This document shows positions 33,582 through 42,667 of a DNA stretch of 49,727 nt, one piece after another. The stretch spans positions 1 through 49,727 of the forward strand of contig JAJTBI010000013.1 of the NCBI GenBank assembly GCA_021286935.1, written 5' to 3'. The notes under the pieces were generated by a model. The model was not told the DNA's origin. It did no database searches and saw nothing but the letters and a program-made list of their open reading frames with translations. A program made the position numbers and the translations under genes. This stretch comes from Geobacteraceae bacterium. Lineage in GTDB: Bacteria > Desulfobacterota > Desulfuromonadia > Geobacterales > Pseudopelobacteraceae. How positions within the stretch are numbered: the first letter of the stretch is position 1; every line of letters starts with the position of its first letter.

Positions 33582-34501
33582 GGGCTGGTTTCTGATGGGG
33601 CCGGACAGCTGCAGACCCGGTTGCGGCCCTCTCGTTTGGCCTGATACAGGGCATCATCGGCCCGCTTTATGATACTGTCCAGGGTATCATCCCGGTGTTG
33701 GCCGGTAACGCCTACACTGATAGTTATTCTAGCCTGATGGTCTTCACAGGCAAGCGGTTTGGCTGCAATCTGTTCACGGCAACGCTCGGCCAGTACGACA
33801 GCCTGCTCAAAGGGGGTCTCGGGTAGAACACAACAGAACTCTTCGCCGCCGTAACGCCCCAGAATGTCTGAGGTTCGCACCAGTCCCTGTAAGAACTCTG
33901 AAATTTTGCGGAGGGCATAATCACCGCAGAGGTGTCCATGGGTGTCGTTGATTTTTTTAAAATGGTCTATATCCAGCATCAGGATGCTTAGAGGATTACC
34001 GTGACGCCGGGAACGTTCGATCTCTTCAGTCAGTCGGCTGTCAAGATAGCGGCGATTGTAGATCCCGGTCAGGCCATCGATCTTTGCCATCTGGATCAGT
34101 TTGTGTTCATAGATAACAAAGTCGGTTACATCCTGCACAGAGATGTAGACGGCAGTTATTTCTTTATTGTCATTCCGTATCGGCCCAAAGGTGCAGTTCT
34201 GTTGCATCCGGGGGAAAGTGGCTGATGATCCGTGGGGGTTTTTCATGGGAAACAGATATTTGTGCAGTTTCTGGGAATAGGAGGCGTAGTTGCCAAAGGC
34301 AAAGACGCTTTTGACAATCCGGATGAAACTGTTTTCGCACAGGGCGGGGAACAGATCGCAGACCGGTTGGTCGATCACCTTTTCTGCAGGCATTCCACTG
34401 TGCAGTTCCATCCAGCGGTTCCAGGCGGTGACGTTCAGTTCGCGGTCAAGCACCACCAGCCCGAGACTGATAGTGTTGAATATCTGCTGATACTTATTCA
34501 T
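33578..34501 (-). CDS. PAS-GGDEF diguanylate cyclase inside a chemosensory operon
   Basis: The 307-residue protein has a PAS domain (about 5-135, MNKYQQIFNTISLGLVVLDREL to VQDVTDF) and a GGDEF domain (about 140-300). The active site is GGEEF (LGRYGGEEFCCVL), intact, and the RTSD inhibitory site lies just upstream, so it should make c-di-GMP with product feedback. No membrane helix. The ATG at 34501 overlaps the CheC stop by 8 bp and the CheA start by 4 bp, so its synthesis is tied to the chemosensory proteins. How CheA or CheC influences it is unknown; the PAS may sense a ligand or redox state. Confidence 0.9.
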   Translation of the reverse strand: MNKYQQIFNTISLGLVVLDRELNVTAWNRWMELHSGMPAEKVIDQPVCDLFPALCENSFIRIVKSVFAFGNYASYSQKLHKYLFPMKNPHGSSATFPRMQQNCTFGPIRNDNKEITAVYISVQDVTDFVIYEHKLIQMAKIDGLTGIYNRRYLDSRLTEEIERSRRHGNPLSILMLDIDHFKKINDTHGHLCGDYALRKISEFLQGLVRTSDILGRYGGEEFCCVLPETPFEQAVVLAERCREQIAAKPLACEDHQARITISVGVTGQHRDDTLDSIIKRADDALYQAKREGRNRVCSCPAPSETSP

Positions 34502-35135
34502 AAGGCCCCAGAAATTCAGCAATGGCTTGTTTCAACCAGGGCATGATACTGTGTTGACTGACCAGAAACAGGTAGCCGCTGACATTGTACTGCTCAAAAT
34601 TAAAGACGGTCTTGAACAGAATCGCAAAGGAGTCAGAGCTGTTCAATACATCATCCAGGGTTTCAAAAATCTGGTCCTGTGAGAAAAAGCGTGGTGGGGC
34701 ATAGGTGACCACATCCCCCAGCATCTCGGCAATCTTGCCGACACAGGCGCCGATGATGATATTGCCCACCTCCACCAGGGTTTCCTTTTCTAAAACATCA
34801 ATGTCGTAATTTTCGCCAAGTAGCGCCATCTCGCCATCAAAGATGCGTAACAGCTTACGACCTTCGCCATGGGGAAAGACCAGAAAACTGCCGCCGTTAA
34901 ACTTGCCGCTGAAGAACTGGGTAATCATGCTCATGTCAGTGGTGTCGGGGATCTGCTTGTGGATATAGCTGATCACTTCATCCGATTGGAGCACCGCAAT
35001 ATGGGGCACAGAGAGAATGACATGCAGATTGATGATTTCAGCCAGGTCTGCTGCTGCCCGGCCAAACCCGATATTCATGATCTCCTGCAGGGCATCTTTC
35101 TCAAGCTCGGTCAGTTCCCGCAATGGATTGCTCAT
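34494..35135 (-). CDS. cheC: CheC-type chemotaxis phosphatase
   Basis: The 213-residue protein has both CheC active-site patterns (E-x2-N): LQEIMNIGFGRAAADLAEI near residue 17 and LVEVGNIIIGACVGKIAEM near residue 123. CheC removes phosphate from CheY-P and, in some bacteria, works with the receptor deamidase CheD, which is not seen here. It lies between the receiver gene (sharing one base of stop/start) and the cyclase gene, so the adjacent receiver is its probable target. Both active sites being present argues for catalytic activity rather than a scaffold. Confidence 0.87.
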   Translation of the reverse strand: MSNPLRELTELEKDALQEIMNIGFGRAAADLAEIINLHVILSVPHIAVLQSDEVISYIHKQIPDTTDMSMITQFFSGKFNGGSFLVFPHGEGRKLLRIFDGEMALLGENYDIDVLEKETLVEVGNIIIGACVGKIAEMLGDVVTYAPPRFFSQDQIFETLDDVLNSSDSFAILFKTVFNFEQYNVSGYLFLVSQHSIMPWLKQAIAEFLGPYE

Positions 35136-35506
35136 TACTGTTTCTCCGTAGTGAGCGCCTTGTTAAGTTCGGCCTGTACTGCTTCCTTAACCGGTGGTTT
35201 TTTGAGCAAACCAAAGGCCCCTAACTCCATTACCCGTTCAATGGTACGGGTCTGTATATCAGCAGTCAGGATGATTACCTTGGCTGCCGGGTCTATCCTG
35301 CGGATTTCCGCGAGGGCGGCCATGCCGTCTACTCCCGGCATGGTCAGATCCATAAAGGTTACATCAGGATTGAAGGTTGGATACAGCTCAATGGCAACGC
35401 TGCCGTCATTACCTTCTTTGATCTCATGGCCGGCATCTTTGGGAATGCAGGCCTTAAGGCTCATCCGGGCGACAAGCGAGTCATCAATAATCATAATTTT
35501 TGCCAT
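35135..35506 (-). CDS. CheY-like single-domain response regulator
   Basis: The 123-residue protein is one receiver domain: acidic pair Asp8/Asp9 in MAKIMIIDDS, the phosphate-accepting Asp53 in FMDLTMPGVDG, a Thr in ILTAD, and the lysine in LLKKPPV. It has no output domain, so it works by protein contact, for example with the CheC protein next door, the kinase at the end of the unit, or a flagellar or pilus motor. The start at 35506 follows ATGGAGGACAG; the upstream frame is not conserved. It is first in the four-gene unit and its stop shares a base with the CheC start. Confidence 0.9.
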   Translation of the reverse strand: MAKIMIIDDSLVARMSLKACIPKDAGHEIKEGNDGSVAIELYPTFNPDVTFMDLTMPGVDGMAALAEIRRIDPAAKVIILTADIQTRTIERVMELGAFGLLKKPPVKEAVQAELNKALTTEKQ

Positions 35507-35600
35507 AGGTGCACTGTCCTCCATGCAGGACTGTAATTTAGCTGGCTGCTTTTTTGACATATACCATAAATGCTGTTGCAATGGAAACTAACGAAAACTG

Positions 35601-36551
35601 TCAGGCGTGGTTCCGCAGCATCAGCTCGTCCGGGTGGGGAGAAAAGTAGAGCTGCTCTGACAAATAGGTCTCGTTAAAACGGCTAACGTAATGATTCAGC
35701 AGTGTAATCGGGACAATCAGCGGGAGCTGGCCGATGCGATAGCGATCAATCAGACCCAGGAGTTCCTGCTTTTCCCATGGCGCTAACTGCTTTTTAAAAT
35801 AGCCCTGGCAGTGCATCAGCACATTGGCCTGTTTGGCGGGGGTAGCGATAAGCTGGAGCGCGGCCATGAACAGTTTTGTGTAGGTTGGCAGCAGCTCCTG
35901 CAGTGGCTGTGTACTGGCCACCAGTCGCCCCAGTTGCCGATAGTGGTCAGGTGAGTGGGCCATTATCAGCAGTTTGTGGATGGTATGAAACTGTATCAGG
36001 TCTGCCTTGGCAGGTTTGGTGGCAAGAAAGGTGAGCAGACGATCATAGCTATACACCCGTTCAATGAAGTTTTCACGTAGGCGGGCATCACTCAGGCGTC
36101 CTTCCTCCTCTACCGGCAGGAGCGGGAATGCATCGGCCAATGTCCGGGCAAACAGTCCCTGGCCGCTGGTAAGGGGTGGTCCCTTCTCCTGATAGACTTT
36201 AACCCTGAACAGGCCGCAGCTGGGGGAGTTCTTTTTAAGGATAAAGCCCCGCAGCTGGAGTTGCTCCAGCTCCTTGACCCGACGCTGACACCAGTCCTGC
36301 ATCTGCTCCGTCAGGTCGTGACCGGTCTTGACGGTAATCAGGCTGGATGTGCTTGGATCGCCGCTCAGGTGCATCGCCTCGCGGGGAATCGGCAGCCCGC
36401 TTTCGACTTCCGGGCAGACCGGGATAAAGCGGAAATAGTCTGACAGTTGATCCGTGATATAGTGGTGTTGTTTGTGCCCGCCATCATAACGGACTTTTTC
36501 GCCCAGGAGACAGCTGCTGATTCCTAAAATTTTAGCTTGTTTTGTTTTCAT
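35601..36551 (-). CDS. DUF523-DUF1722 (TudS-like) protein
   Basis: The 316-residue protein combines an N-terminal DUF523 domain (about 1-150) and a C-terminal DUF1722 (YbgA-like) domain (about 185-305). DUF523 shows ISSCLLGEKVRYDGGHK, CPEVESGLP and KKNSPSCG, with three cysteines that in the TudS thiouracil desulfurases hold a 4Fe-4S cluster. The DUF1722 part begins near FLATKPAKADLIQFHTIHKLLIMAHSPDHYRQLG. Its role may involve sulfur removal from modified bases, but this is inferred from one branch of the family. The ATG at 36551 has GAGGGG before it. It is not obviously part of the neighbouring chemosensory units, though it is transcribed in the same direction as one of them with about 95 bp between. 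Confidence 0.85.
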   Translation of the reverse strand: MKTKQAKILGISSCLLGEKVRYDGGHKQHHYITDQLSDYFRFIPVCPEVESGLPIPREAMHLSGDPSTSSLITVKTGHDLTEQMQDWCQRRVKELEQLQLRGFILKKNSPSCGLFRVKVYQEKGPPLTSGQGLFARTLADAFPLLPVEEEGRLSDARLRENFIERVYSYDRLLTFLATKPAKADLIQFHTIHKLLIMAHSPDHYRQLGRLVASTQPLQELLPTYTKLFMAALQLIATPAKQANVLMHCQGYFKKQLAPWEKQELLGLIDRYRIGQLPLIVPITLLNHYVSRFNETYLSEQLYFSPHPDELMLRNHA

Positions 36552-36653
36552 TAAATACCCCTCAGACGTGCTTTTAGCGATTGACATACCGCCTCTTTAT
36601 GCTACTTAGTTGCAAGAGTAGATTACCGTTTAACGCAAAGGAGCTGCCTTGTC

Positions 36654-38255
36654 ATGAACTTTACCATCAAGCAGAAGATGACCGCGTTAATAACCTTTCT
36701 TCTGGGTGTTGCAGTGCTGGTCACCGGTTTGATGCTGTTTACCTTCATCAAAATTAATTCGTCTCTTGATCAGATGGGGCGGATTACCAAGATTCAGCAT
36801 GCCGCTATGCAGGGCTCAATCCATATGCTGAAGGCTCGAGAGTATGAAGGCGAGTTCTTTACCCGTAAAGATGACAAGTGGACAGCCCGGGTGGAAAAAG
36901 AGGTTGAAGAAGTCTACAAGGTGCTTGGGGAGCTGGACAAGGTCAACACCGACAAAAAAATCAAAGAGCACAGTACGAAGGCTCAGCAGTTGGGTAAGGC
37001 CTATGTGGATCAATTCAAGGGTCTGGTAAATACCTTTAAAAGTGGCGGCGATGTCGTTGAGGGGCGTGAAGAGTTACGGGATGTGATCAATGAGTTTCAG
37101 CCCCAGCTGGAAGCGTATATTCCCAAAATTGCCGACGGCCTGCACAAAAAGGCCAACGCAGAACTTGAAAGCACGATAGCAAAGGGTAAGACCATTATGC
37201 TGGCGGTTCTGGTCGGTTCGGCCATCGGTCAGGTAGTGATGTTGCTCTTTATCGTGCTGCCGATACTGAAATCGATTTCAAGCATGACTGAGCGCCTGAA
37301 GGATATTGCCACCGGCGAAGGAGACCTGACCAAACGGATCGTCGTTTCAAGCAAGGATGAGATCGGTGAAACGGCTGGCTGGTTCAATACCTTTGTTGAG
37401 AATCTGGCGGTTATTATCGGTCAGGTGGCGTCAAATGCCCGTCAGGTAACGGCAGTTGCAGAAAGCGTACGTCGCAACTCTTCTGCCATGGTGGCAAGTT
37501 CTGAAGAGATGGCTGGACAAGCCGCTTCTGTTGCGGTGGCTGCTGAAGAGATGTCGGCAACCGCTTTTGATATCGCCAATTCCTGTACCCGTTCGGCATC
37601 GAGTGCTTCAGAGGCAGATCAGGCCACCGAGACAGGAGCACGGGTTATTCAGGAGACCATTGCCGGTATGCAGCGGATTGCCGAGCGGGTGCGTGAGGCT
37701 GCTGCCAATGTTGAGGAGCTGGGAGCCAAGTCAAACCAGATCGGTACCATCGTTGGCACCATTGAAGATATCGCGGATCAGACCAATATGCTGGCCTTGA
37801 ATGCAGCTATTGAAGCCGCCCGGGCCGGTGAGCAGGGGCGCGGCTTTGCCGTGGTTGCCGATGAGGTGCGGGCACTTTCCGAGCGGACCACCAAGGCTAC
37901 CAAGGAAATTGGTGATATGATCCGTATGATTCAGCAGGAAACCGGTGGTGCGGTCAAGGCTATCGAAAACGGTGTGGCTGAGGTGGAAAACGGAACCCGT
38001 GAGGCAAGTCGATCCGGTGAGGCTCTTGGCGTTATCACCAACGAGATTCAGAATGTCACCCAGCAAATGAGCCAGATCGCCACGGCAGCCGAAGAACAGA
38101 GCGCCACCACCAATACGATCAGCCAGAGTATCCGGCAGATTACGGATGTGGTGCAGGAGAGCACTGACAAGGCTCAAAGCTCTGCAAGCTCTGCAGAGGA
38201 GTTGTCCCGTCTGGCGGACGAATTGCAGAGGCTGATGGGTAAATTCAGAGTTTGA
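36654..38255 (+). CDS. Methyl-accepting chemotaxis protein with helical periplasmic domain
   Basis: The 533-residue receptor has a first membrane helix (about 10-32), a periplasmic region of about 150 residues rich in charged helices (from [18 protein letters not shown] to ESTIAKGKT), a second membrane helix (about 184-207), HAMP (about 208-262) and the cytoplasmic signalling domain with the tip [22 protein letters not shown] and [18 protein letters not shown]. The periplasmic part looks like a four-helix or helical bimodular ligand domain; its ligand is unknown. AAGGAG lies 10 bp before the ATG at 36654. It is first in a plus-strand group with CheY, CheX and a CheX-like fusion, and divergent from the DUF523 gene. 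Confidence 0.93.
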   Translation: MNFTIKQKMTALITFLLGVAVLVTGLMLFTFIKINSSLDQMGRITKIQHAAMQGSIHMLKAREYEGEFFTRKDDKWTARVEKEVEEVYKVLGELDKVNTDKKIKEHSTKAQQLGKAYVDQFKGLVNTFKSGGDVVEGREELRDVINEFQPQLEAYIPKIADGLHKKANAELESTIAKGKTIMLAVLVGSAIGQVVMLLFIVLPILKSISSMTERLKDIATGEGDLTKRIVVSSKDEIGETAGWFNTFVENLAVIIGQVASNARQVTAVAESVRRNSSAMVASSEEMAGQAASVAVAAEEMSATAFDIANSCTRSASSASEADQATETGARVIQETIAGMQRIAERVREAAANVEELGAKSNQIGTIVGTIEDIADQTNMLALNAAIEAARAGEQGRGFAVVADEVRALSERTTKATKEIGDMIRMIQQETGGAVKAIENGVAEVENGTREASRSGEALGVITNEIQNVTQQMSQIATAAEEQSATTNTISQSIRQITDVVQESTDKAQSSASSAEELSRLADELQRLMGKFRV

Positions 38256-38345
38256 ATTTTAAGCTGAACCTATGCTAAAAACAGCTTTATAGGGGTTTTG
38301 ATACCAATCTTAATGACGCCCAAGGGCACAGGGAGGAATAATAAT

Positions 38346-38714
38346 ATGGCTAACATCCTGATTGTAGATGATTCATCCACCATGAGAAAGATTATTTCCC
38401 GTTCACTTCGTCAGGCCGGGCTGCCGATTGACGATATCCTTGAGGGTGGGGATGGTATTGAGGGGTTGAATGTGCTGCAGACCTCTGGAAAAACCGTTGA
38501 TCTGATTCTGTCCGATATCAATATGCCCAATATGGATGGCCTTGAATTTGTTAAGGCGGTACGTGCCAATGGATTCTCAATGCCGATTGTCATGATTACG
38601 ACTGAAGGTGGCGAGGATGTGATTGCTGATGCCATTGCCAGCGGTGCCAAGGACAGCATCAAGAAGCCCTTTACTCCTGAACAACTGAACGAAAAACTTG
38701 GGGGACTCCTATGA
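38346..38714 (+). CDS. cheY: CheY-like response regulator
   Basis: The 122-residue receiver has Asp8/Asp9 in ILIVDDSSTMRK, the phosphate-accepting Asp57 in LILSDINMPNMDG, a Thr in MITTEGG, and Lys in IKKPFTPEQL. The DSSTMRKII and NMPNMDGLE patterns are close to chemotaxis CheY proteins that bind a motor. The ATG at 38346 follows GGGAGGAATAATA; an earlier TTG at 38298 is not conserved. The stop overlaps the CheX start (ATGA), so the two are coupled: CheX should dephosphorylate this protein. It is a candidate output regulator for the adjacent receptor and the flagellar operon downstream. Confidence 0.93.
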   Translation: MANILIVDDSSTMRKIISRSLRQAGLPIDDILEGGDGIEGLNVLQTSGKTVDLILSDINMPNMDGLEFVKAVRANGFSMPIVMITTEGGEDVIADAIASGAKDSIKKPFTPEQLNEKLGGLL

Positions 38715-39229
38715 GTCTGAATGCCGAGATAGCTGATAGCCTCAAGTTCTCGGAACAACAGCTTTCCGAGTATATTATCAACGCCACACGGGAAGTGTTT
38801 TCCACGATGGTGATGATGGAGCCGGCTGATGATTTTCCCTTGAAGGAGCCGATTACCCACTTTAAATGCAGCATCACCGGTATGGTGGGGTTTGCCGGCA
38901 CCTATTCCGGTGTTATTTCCATGCACTGTCCGATGCACCTCGCCAAAAAGATTACCGGTGCCATGCTGGGAATGGATGAAAGCGAAGTCGAGGAAGGGGG
39001 CGAGGATCTGAATGACGCCATTGGCGAGATTGCCAATATGCTGGGCGGTAGCGTCAAGATGATTCTTTCCAAAGGTGGTCTGGATGTTAAGCTTTCCATT
39101 CCAACCGTGATTGCCGGTGAGGATTACACGGTTAATTCATTGTCTGACATCGATTGTGTTGTCATTCCGTTCAATGTGGATGCCAGTGAACGATTCCTTG
39201 TTGGTCTGACCCTCAAGAAAGAAGAGTAA
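38711..39229 (+). CDS. cheX: CheX-type chemotaxis phosphatase
   Basis: The 172-residue protein matches CheX: a long central helix with DLNDAIGEIANMLGGSVKMIL, where E-x2-N gives the catalytic glutamate and asparagine, preceded by SGVISMHCPMHLAKKITGAMLG and followed by beta strands. CheX dimers hydrolyse CheY-P. It overlaps the CheY gene by 4 bp, consistent with that target. A hairpin at 39250 lies between it and the next gene, which is a second CheX-like protein. Confidence 0.88.
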   Translation: MSLNAEIADSLKFSEQQLSEYIINATREVFSTMVMMEPADDFPLKEPITHFKCSITGMVGFAGTYSGVISMHCPMHLAKKITGAMLGMDESEVEEGGEDLNDAIGEIANMLGGSVKMILSKGGLDVKLSIPTVIAGEDYTVNSLSDIDCVVIPFNVDASERFLVGLTLKKEE

Positions 39230-39249
39230 TCCCCCGATTTAACTAAGTA

Positions 39250-39271
39250 CGGGGTGCGTAATCGCGCCCCG
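39250..39271 (+). terminator. Hairpin after cheX, possible partial terminator
   Basis: CGGGGTGCG, loop TAAT, CGCGCCCCG forms a 9-bp stem with one G-T pair, starting 21 bp after the cheX stop. The following GTGCAGTTCACTTTG has no real T-run, so it may stop some transcripts or protect the upstream mRNA end rather than fully terminate. Confidence 0.45.
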
Positions 39272-39304
39272 TGCAGTTCACTTTGTATCTCCCGCGAGTC
39301 CCTG

Positions 39305-40408
39305 ATGGATGGTTATGTAAAGCTGCATGAGATGCTGGAGACCGCTCTACGGCAAGCCGGTGAAGAGGCCGGTATGCTGTTGGGCCAGGGGTTGACTGCA
39401 ACCCTGACGGACTCCTTGACCTTTAGCAAGGCTGCCTACTTTGGTGACCTTGATGACGGTGTTTTTGTGTTGGTGGTAGAGTCACGTGAAGAGTACCCGG
39501 GACAGTTTCATCTTGTCTTTAATCTGCGGGATGCAATTTTGATGAGCAGCCTCCTGCTAGGTATTCCTGCCCCAAGAATCAAAGAAAAACAGCGCCTTTC
39601 GATTATTGAACCTGATGACATCGATGCATTCGGTGAAATCGGTAATATGATCAACGGAGCTATGAATACGACGTTTCAGGGCTCATTATCAGGCAAAGCG
39701 CACCTGAAGCTGCTTGGCTCAAAGAAGTACGTTCCTGAGATTGATCCGCTGACTGACGATGATCCGCTGCCAAATGGTGACTATCTGATGTTCCGTTCCC
39801 GGTTGGAGATGGAAGGTCAGGAGATGCATCATCTGGATGTGCTGATTCCGGTTGATCTGGGTAATCAGTATGATCCTCCCCCTGAGGCACCTGCAGCAGC
39901 TGCCGTTGAAGAAGCTGCGTCTTCAGCCGCCGCTCCGTCAGCCGGAGCCGGAGATGGTGCTGTTGACACACCGGGAGTAGCCGGCGATGAAGCGCCTGTC
40001 CGTAAGGCTGCTGGTGTTGCTGGTACTGTTGGTGAGGAGATGATTGCCGTTTTTGAGGATAGTGATGAAGAACGTTCGCAACTCTTGGAATCACTCAAAT
40101 TCACTAATTTCAAGCTGGTTGAATCGACGCTGAATGCAGATGTTAAAGAAGTTTTTTCCCAAGGGAATGTGCGGCTGGTGTTAATCGGGTCTCAGGATGC
40201 CGATGATCGGGAACTTGCCGTCTGTATCAAGATCAACGCCTTACGTCAGGATCAGCCGGTCCCGATTATCATGTGCGCCCAGCGTTGGACTCGCACAGCC
40301 GTGTTGAAAGCGCTTAAGTATGGTGCTCGGGATATTATCATCAAACCTTGTGATCCTGCCGAACTGGCCAGTAAGGTGAAACGGTTATGTCGCCTCCCCT
40401 CCGCCTGA
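39305..40408 (+). CDS. CheX-like domain fused to a degenerate receiver
   Basis: The 367-residue protein has an N-terminal CheX/CheC-type domain (about 1-188) with DAFGEIGNMINGAMNTTF near residue 109, the E-x2-N phosphatase signature. An Ala/Pro/Gly linker (about 189-243) follows, then a receiver-like domain (about 245-367). In the receiver the expected aspartate strand reads RLVLIGSQDADDRE, with Gly/Ser where the phosphate-accepting Asp should be, while the late lysine is kept (DIIIKPCDP). So the second domain is probably a pseudo-receiver for binding, not phosphorylation. The ATG at 39305 begins the conserved part; no strong ribosome site is visible there. It overlaps the AMIN/TPR gene by 22 bp. 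Confidence 0.75.
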   Translation: MDGYVKLHEMLETALRQAGEEAGMLLGQGLTATLTDSLTFSKAAYFGDLDDGVFVLVVESREEYPGQFHLVFNLRDAILMSSLLLGIPAPRIKEKQRLSIIEPDDIDAFGEIGNMINGAMNTTFQGSLSGKAHLKLLGSKKYVPEIDPLTDDDPLPNGDYLMFRSRLEMEGQEMHHLDVLIPVDLGNQYDPPPEAPAAAAVEEAASSAAAPSAGAGDGAVDTPGVAGDEAPVRKAAGVAGTVGEEMIAVFEDSDEERSQLLESLKFTNFKLVESTLNADVKEVFSQGNVRLVLIGSQDADDRELAVCIKINALRQDQPVPIIMCAQRWTRTAVLKALKYGARDIIIKPCDPAELASKVKRLCRLPSA

Positions 40409-42543
40409 TTTCTGGATTGCTCGTGAGCGGGTCTGCCCATCGCCGATCTGTTCTGGTGGCCTGCTTGTCCTTACTGTTGCTGGCATTGCTGTTTATGCCG
40501 CTAACTTCATATGCATCCATTCCTAATCAAATTCATCGCATTGAAGTGCGTCCGAAATCTCATTTTACCCGTATAACCGTTAAGCTCTCTGAAGAACCTC
40601 GCTTCAAATTCTCGAAAATTCCGGGCAACCGTCTCAGGGTCAGGTTTAGTGACACCTCTTCACCCCGTCTCAAGTCATTGCGAAGCTACTCTGATGTAAA
40701 CATCGGCGGGCTGGTTGTGTCGCAGCGCGGGGGGGATACGGTGCTGACTTTTGCCGTTGCAGCCAATCGCGTTGGCTGGCGGATGGTTCATGTGGATGGT
40801 GTGCCTGCAGTTTCTCTGGATGTCGGTCCGATCTTTTTTGCCAGTTCATCAGGCCATAAAGCGTTGCCCGGCAGAGAAAGAATCAGAAGCGGTGCGGAAA
40901 AGCTATTGACCAATTTTGACCCTCCGCTTAAGCCGGAGATCCCTTTTGTGCCTACGGATCGGAATGCCCTAAAAACCCTGCTGAATGATGAGGATCAACG
41001 TCTGTTTCTGGCGGCAGAGGGGGCATTGTATAAGGGTAAATTAACTGCCGCTGAAGATGGTTTTGCCTTGTTTGCATCCCGGCAGACACAGATTCGTCCT
41101 TTGGCTCTCTATCGACTGGCAGAGGCTCAGTATCGTCTGCAAAAATACGCTCAATCGTTGGAGACTTTTCGTGAGGCAGTCCGGCAATGGCAGGAGTTTT
41201 TGACATTCAATCCGGCGATTATGTTTTATTACGGGGATAGTATTGCCCGTAGTGGAGACCTGCCTGGCGGGAGGCAGTTACTGGCCAGGCTGATCGTTGC
41301 CAATGCGGACAAAAAATTTGCTCCCGTGCTGCTGGTGCGCATGGCTGATGTGCTGGCTCGTCAGGGGGGTGAGGAGAATGCCCGGGCAATTTATAGCAAT
41401 GTCTCTGAGATATTCAAGGATAACAAGGCGCATCAGATTGCAATTATGAAATTAGCCGATCGGGCCTTTCTTGAGGCAACGCCTGATGACTACCAATCTT
41501 TAAGCAGTACCTATGCCGGAATTGCTGCTACTACCTCGGATTTTGATCTGCGCGAAGAAACTGTCTTTAAACATGCTTTACTTGAGGCGATTAACGGACC
41601 TGCTGATACGGCTCTTGATCTCGTTGTCGTGTACCAAAAGAGGTTTCCCAAAGGAGTTTACAGTACTGTTATCAGGGATATTCGGGAGGACCTGGTGGCA
41701 TTGGTGTATCAGGGGACAAACTGGGCAAAAAATCCTGCCGGGCTGATCCGGCTGGTGACTGACAACCAGGACTACCTGGCCACAACGGTCAGAATCCCGG
41801 GTTTTCTGCCTGCGGTCTCTGCTGCCTTTGATAAGTCAGGGCGCCCCCTGGATTTGATTGAGCTGTACGCTGGTCTGCTTGAGCGGCCCTGGATAGGTGA
41901 GGATAACACGCCGTATTTGACGTTACAGGTTGCTGATCAGGCTGAGCTGCTTGGTGATACGGTTATGGCGAGAAAGGTGTTGCAGAATTTTCTGCAGCGT
42001 AACCAGGCCCATAGCCAATCTCGCTGGGCACGTGAACGTCTGGGGGCAATCCAGTTTGCTGCCCGTGAACTGCCGGCAGTGCGTACCGGGCTTTCCTGGC
42101 TACTGAATAAGAACGAGCGGGCGGCGTTCCCGGTCAGTTACTATTATCTAGGGCGTTCGCTGTGGGACGCCAAGGAATACTCTCGTTCCGCGATGGCAAT
42201 GGAGTCATACCTTGCCGCAGTGAAAGGTTCAAAAGAGCTGCCGGTACTAGCGGGAGATGCCTACTATGTTGCAGCCGCGTCTCATCAGGTCTTGGGTGAC
42301 CGGAAAACCGCGGCCGGCCTGTTTGAAGCTGGTCTGAAGGTCGCCTCTAAAGAGCGCAAGGATCAATTCCTCTATAAACTTGGTGAATTAGCTGCTCTTG
42401 AGGGGAGGCCTGAACAGTCCCGGGCACTGTTCGAGCGGGTCTTGAAAGAAGGTACGGATCCAGATTGGCAGCGTCTTGCTCGCCAGTCCCTTGCAGAGAG
42501 TAACATTTCACGATCGTCCGTCTCAACGTCAAAGAAGAAATAG
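40387..42543 (+). CDS. AMIN-like/TPR envelope protein
   Basis: The 718-residue protein has a signal or anchor helix (about 22-42, VACLSLLLLALLFMPL). An N-terminal beta domain (about 47-150) has IHRIEVRPKSHFTRITVKLSEEP, resembling AMIN domains that bind peptidoglycan. Then come many tetratricopeptide-type helix pairs (about 205-700), such as RPLALYRLAEAQYRLQKYAQSLETF and SGDAYYVAAA-like segments (LAGDAYYVAAASHQVLGD). It ends with a Lys/Ser-rich tail. It is probably periplasmic and may help assemble or position an envelope machine. It overlaps the CheX-fusion gene and lies just before flgB, so a link with motility is plausible but not shown. Confidence 0.78.
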   Translation: MSPPLRLISGLLVSGSAHRRSVLVACLSLLLLALLFMPLTSYASIPNQIHRIEVRPKSHFTRITVKLSEEPRFKFSKIPGNRLRVRFSDTSSPRLKSLRSYSDVNIGGLVVSQRGGDTVLTFAVAANRVGWRMVHVDGVPAVSLDVGPIFFASSSGHKALPGRERIRSGAEKLLTNFDPPLKPEIPFVPTDRNALKTLLNDEDQRLFLAAEGALYKGKLTAAEDGFALFASRQTQIRPLALYRLAEAQYRLQKYAQSLETFREAVRQWQEFLTFNPAIMFYYGDSIARSGDLPGGRQLLARLIVANADKKFAPVLLVRMADVLARQGGEENARAIYSNVSEIFKDNKAHQIAIMKLADRAFLEATPDDYQSLSSTYAGIAATTSDFDLREETVFKHALLEAINGPADTALDLVVVYQKRFPKGVYSTVIRDIREDLVALVYQGTNWAKNPAGLIRLVTDNQDYLATTVRIPGFLPAVSAAFDKSGRPLDLIELYAGLLERPWIGEDNTPYLTLQVADQAELLGDTVMARKVLQNFLQRNQAHSQSRWARERLGAIQFAARELPAVRTGLSWLLNKNERAAFPVSYYYLGRSLWDAKEYSRSAMAMESYLAAVKGSKELPVLAGDAYYVAAASHQVLGDRKTAAGLFEAGLKVASKERKDQFLYKLGELAALEGRPEQSRALFERVLKEGTDPDWQRLARQSLAESNISRSSVSTSKKK

Positions 42544-42653
42544 TGTCAAAAATATGATTTTGTCAAAAAAACGACATTGCCGCGAGCTTTTCTGCTAGGG
42601 GTGTCGGCCTCGCTTTACAGTCTTTACCGCCATTTATCCGCATATCTCCACAA

Positions 42654-42667
42654 GGCATAGAAATTGC
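42654..42667 (+). promoter_or_regulatory. Sigma-54 (-24/-12) promoter before flgB
   Basis: AAGGCATAGAAATTGCAA has GG (42654-42655), exactly 10 bases, then GC (42666-42667), close to the TGGCAC-N5-TTGCA consensus. Transcription would start about 40 nt before flgB. The position fits known sigma-54 control of flagellar genes in Geobacter. The gap 42544-42718 shows nothing else that I can assign. Confidence 0.7.

Noticed and set aside
34869..35591. 240-residue plus-strand frame over the CheC and receiver genes
   Set aside because: Both genes beneath it have intact active-site motifs, so this frame is a shadow.
40387..40408. Frameshift joining the CheX-like fusion and the AMIN/TPR protein
   Set aside because: The 22-bp overlap joins two proteins with complete, unrelated domains, and the second has its own signal helix, so two separate genes are more likely.
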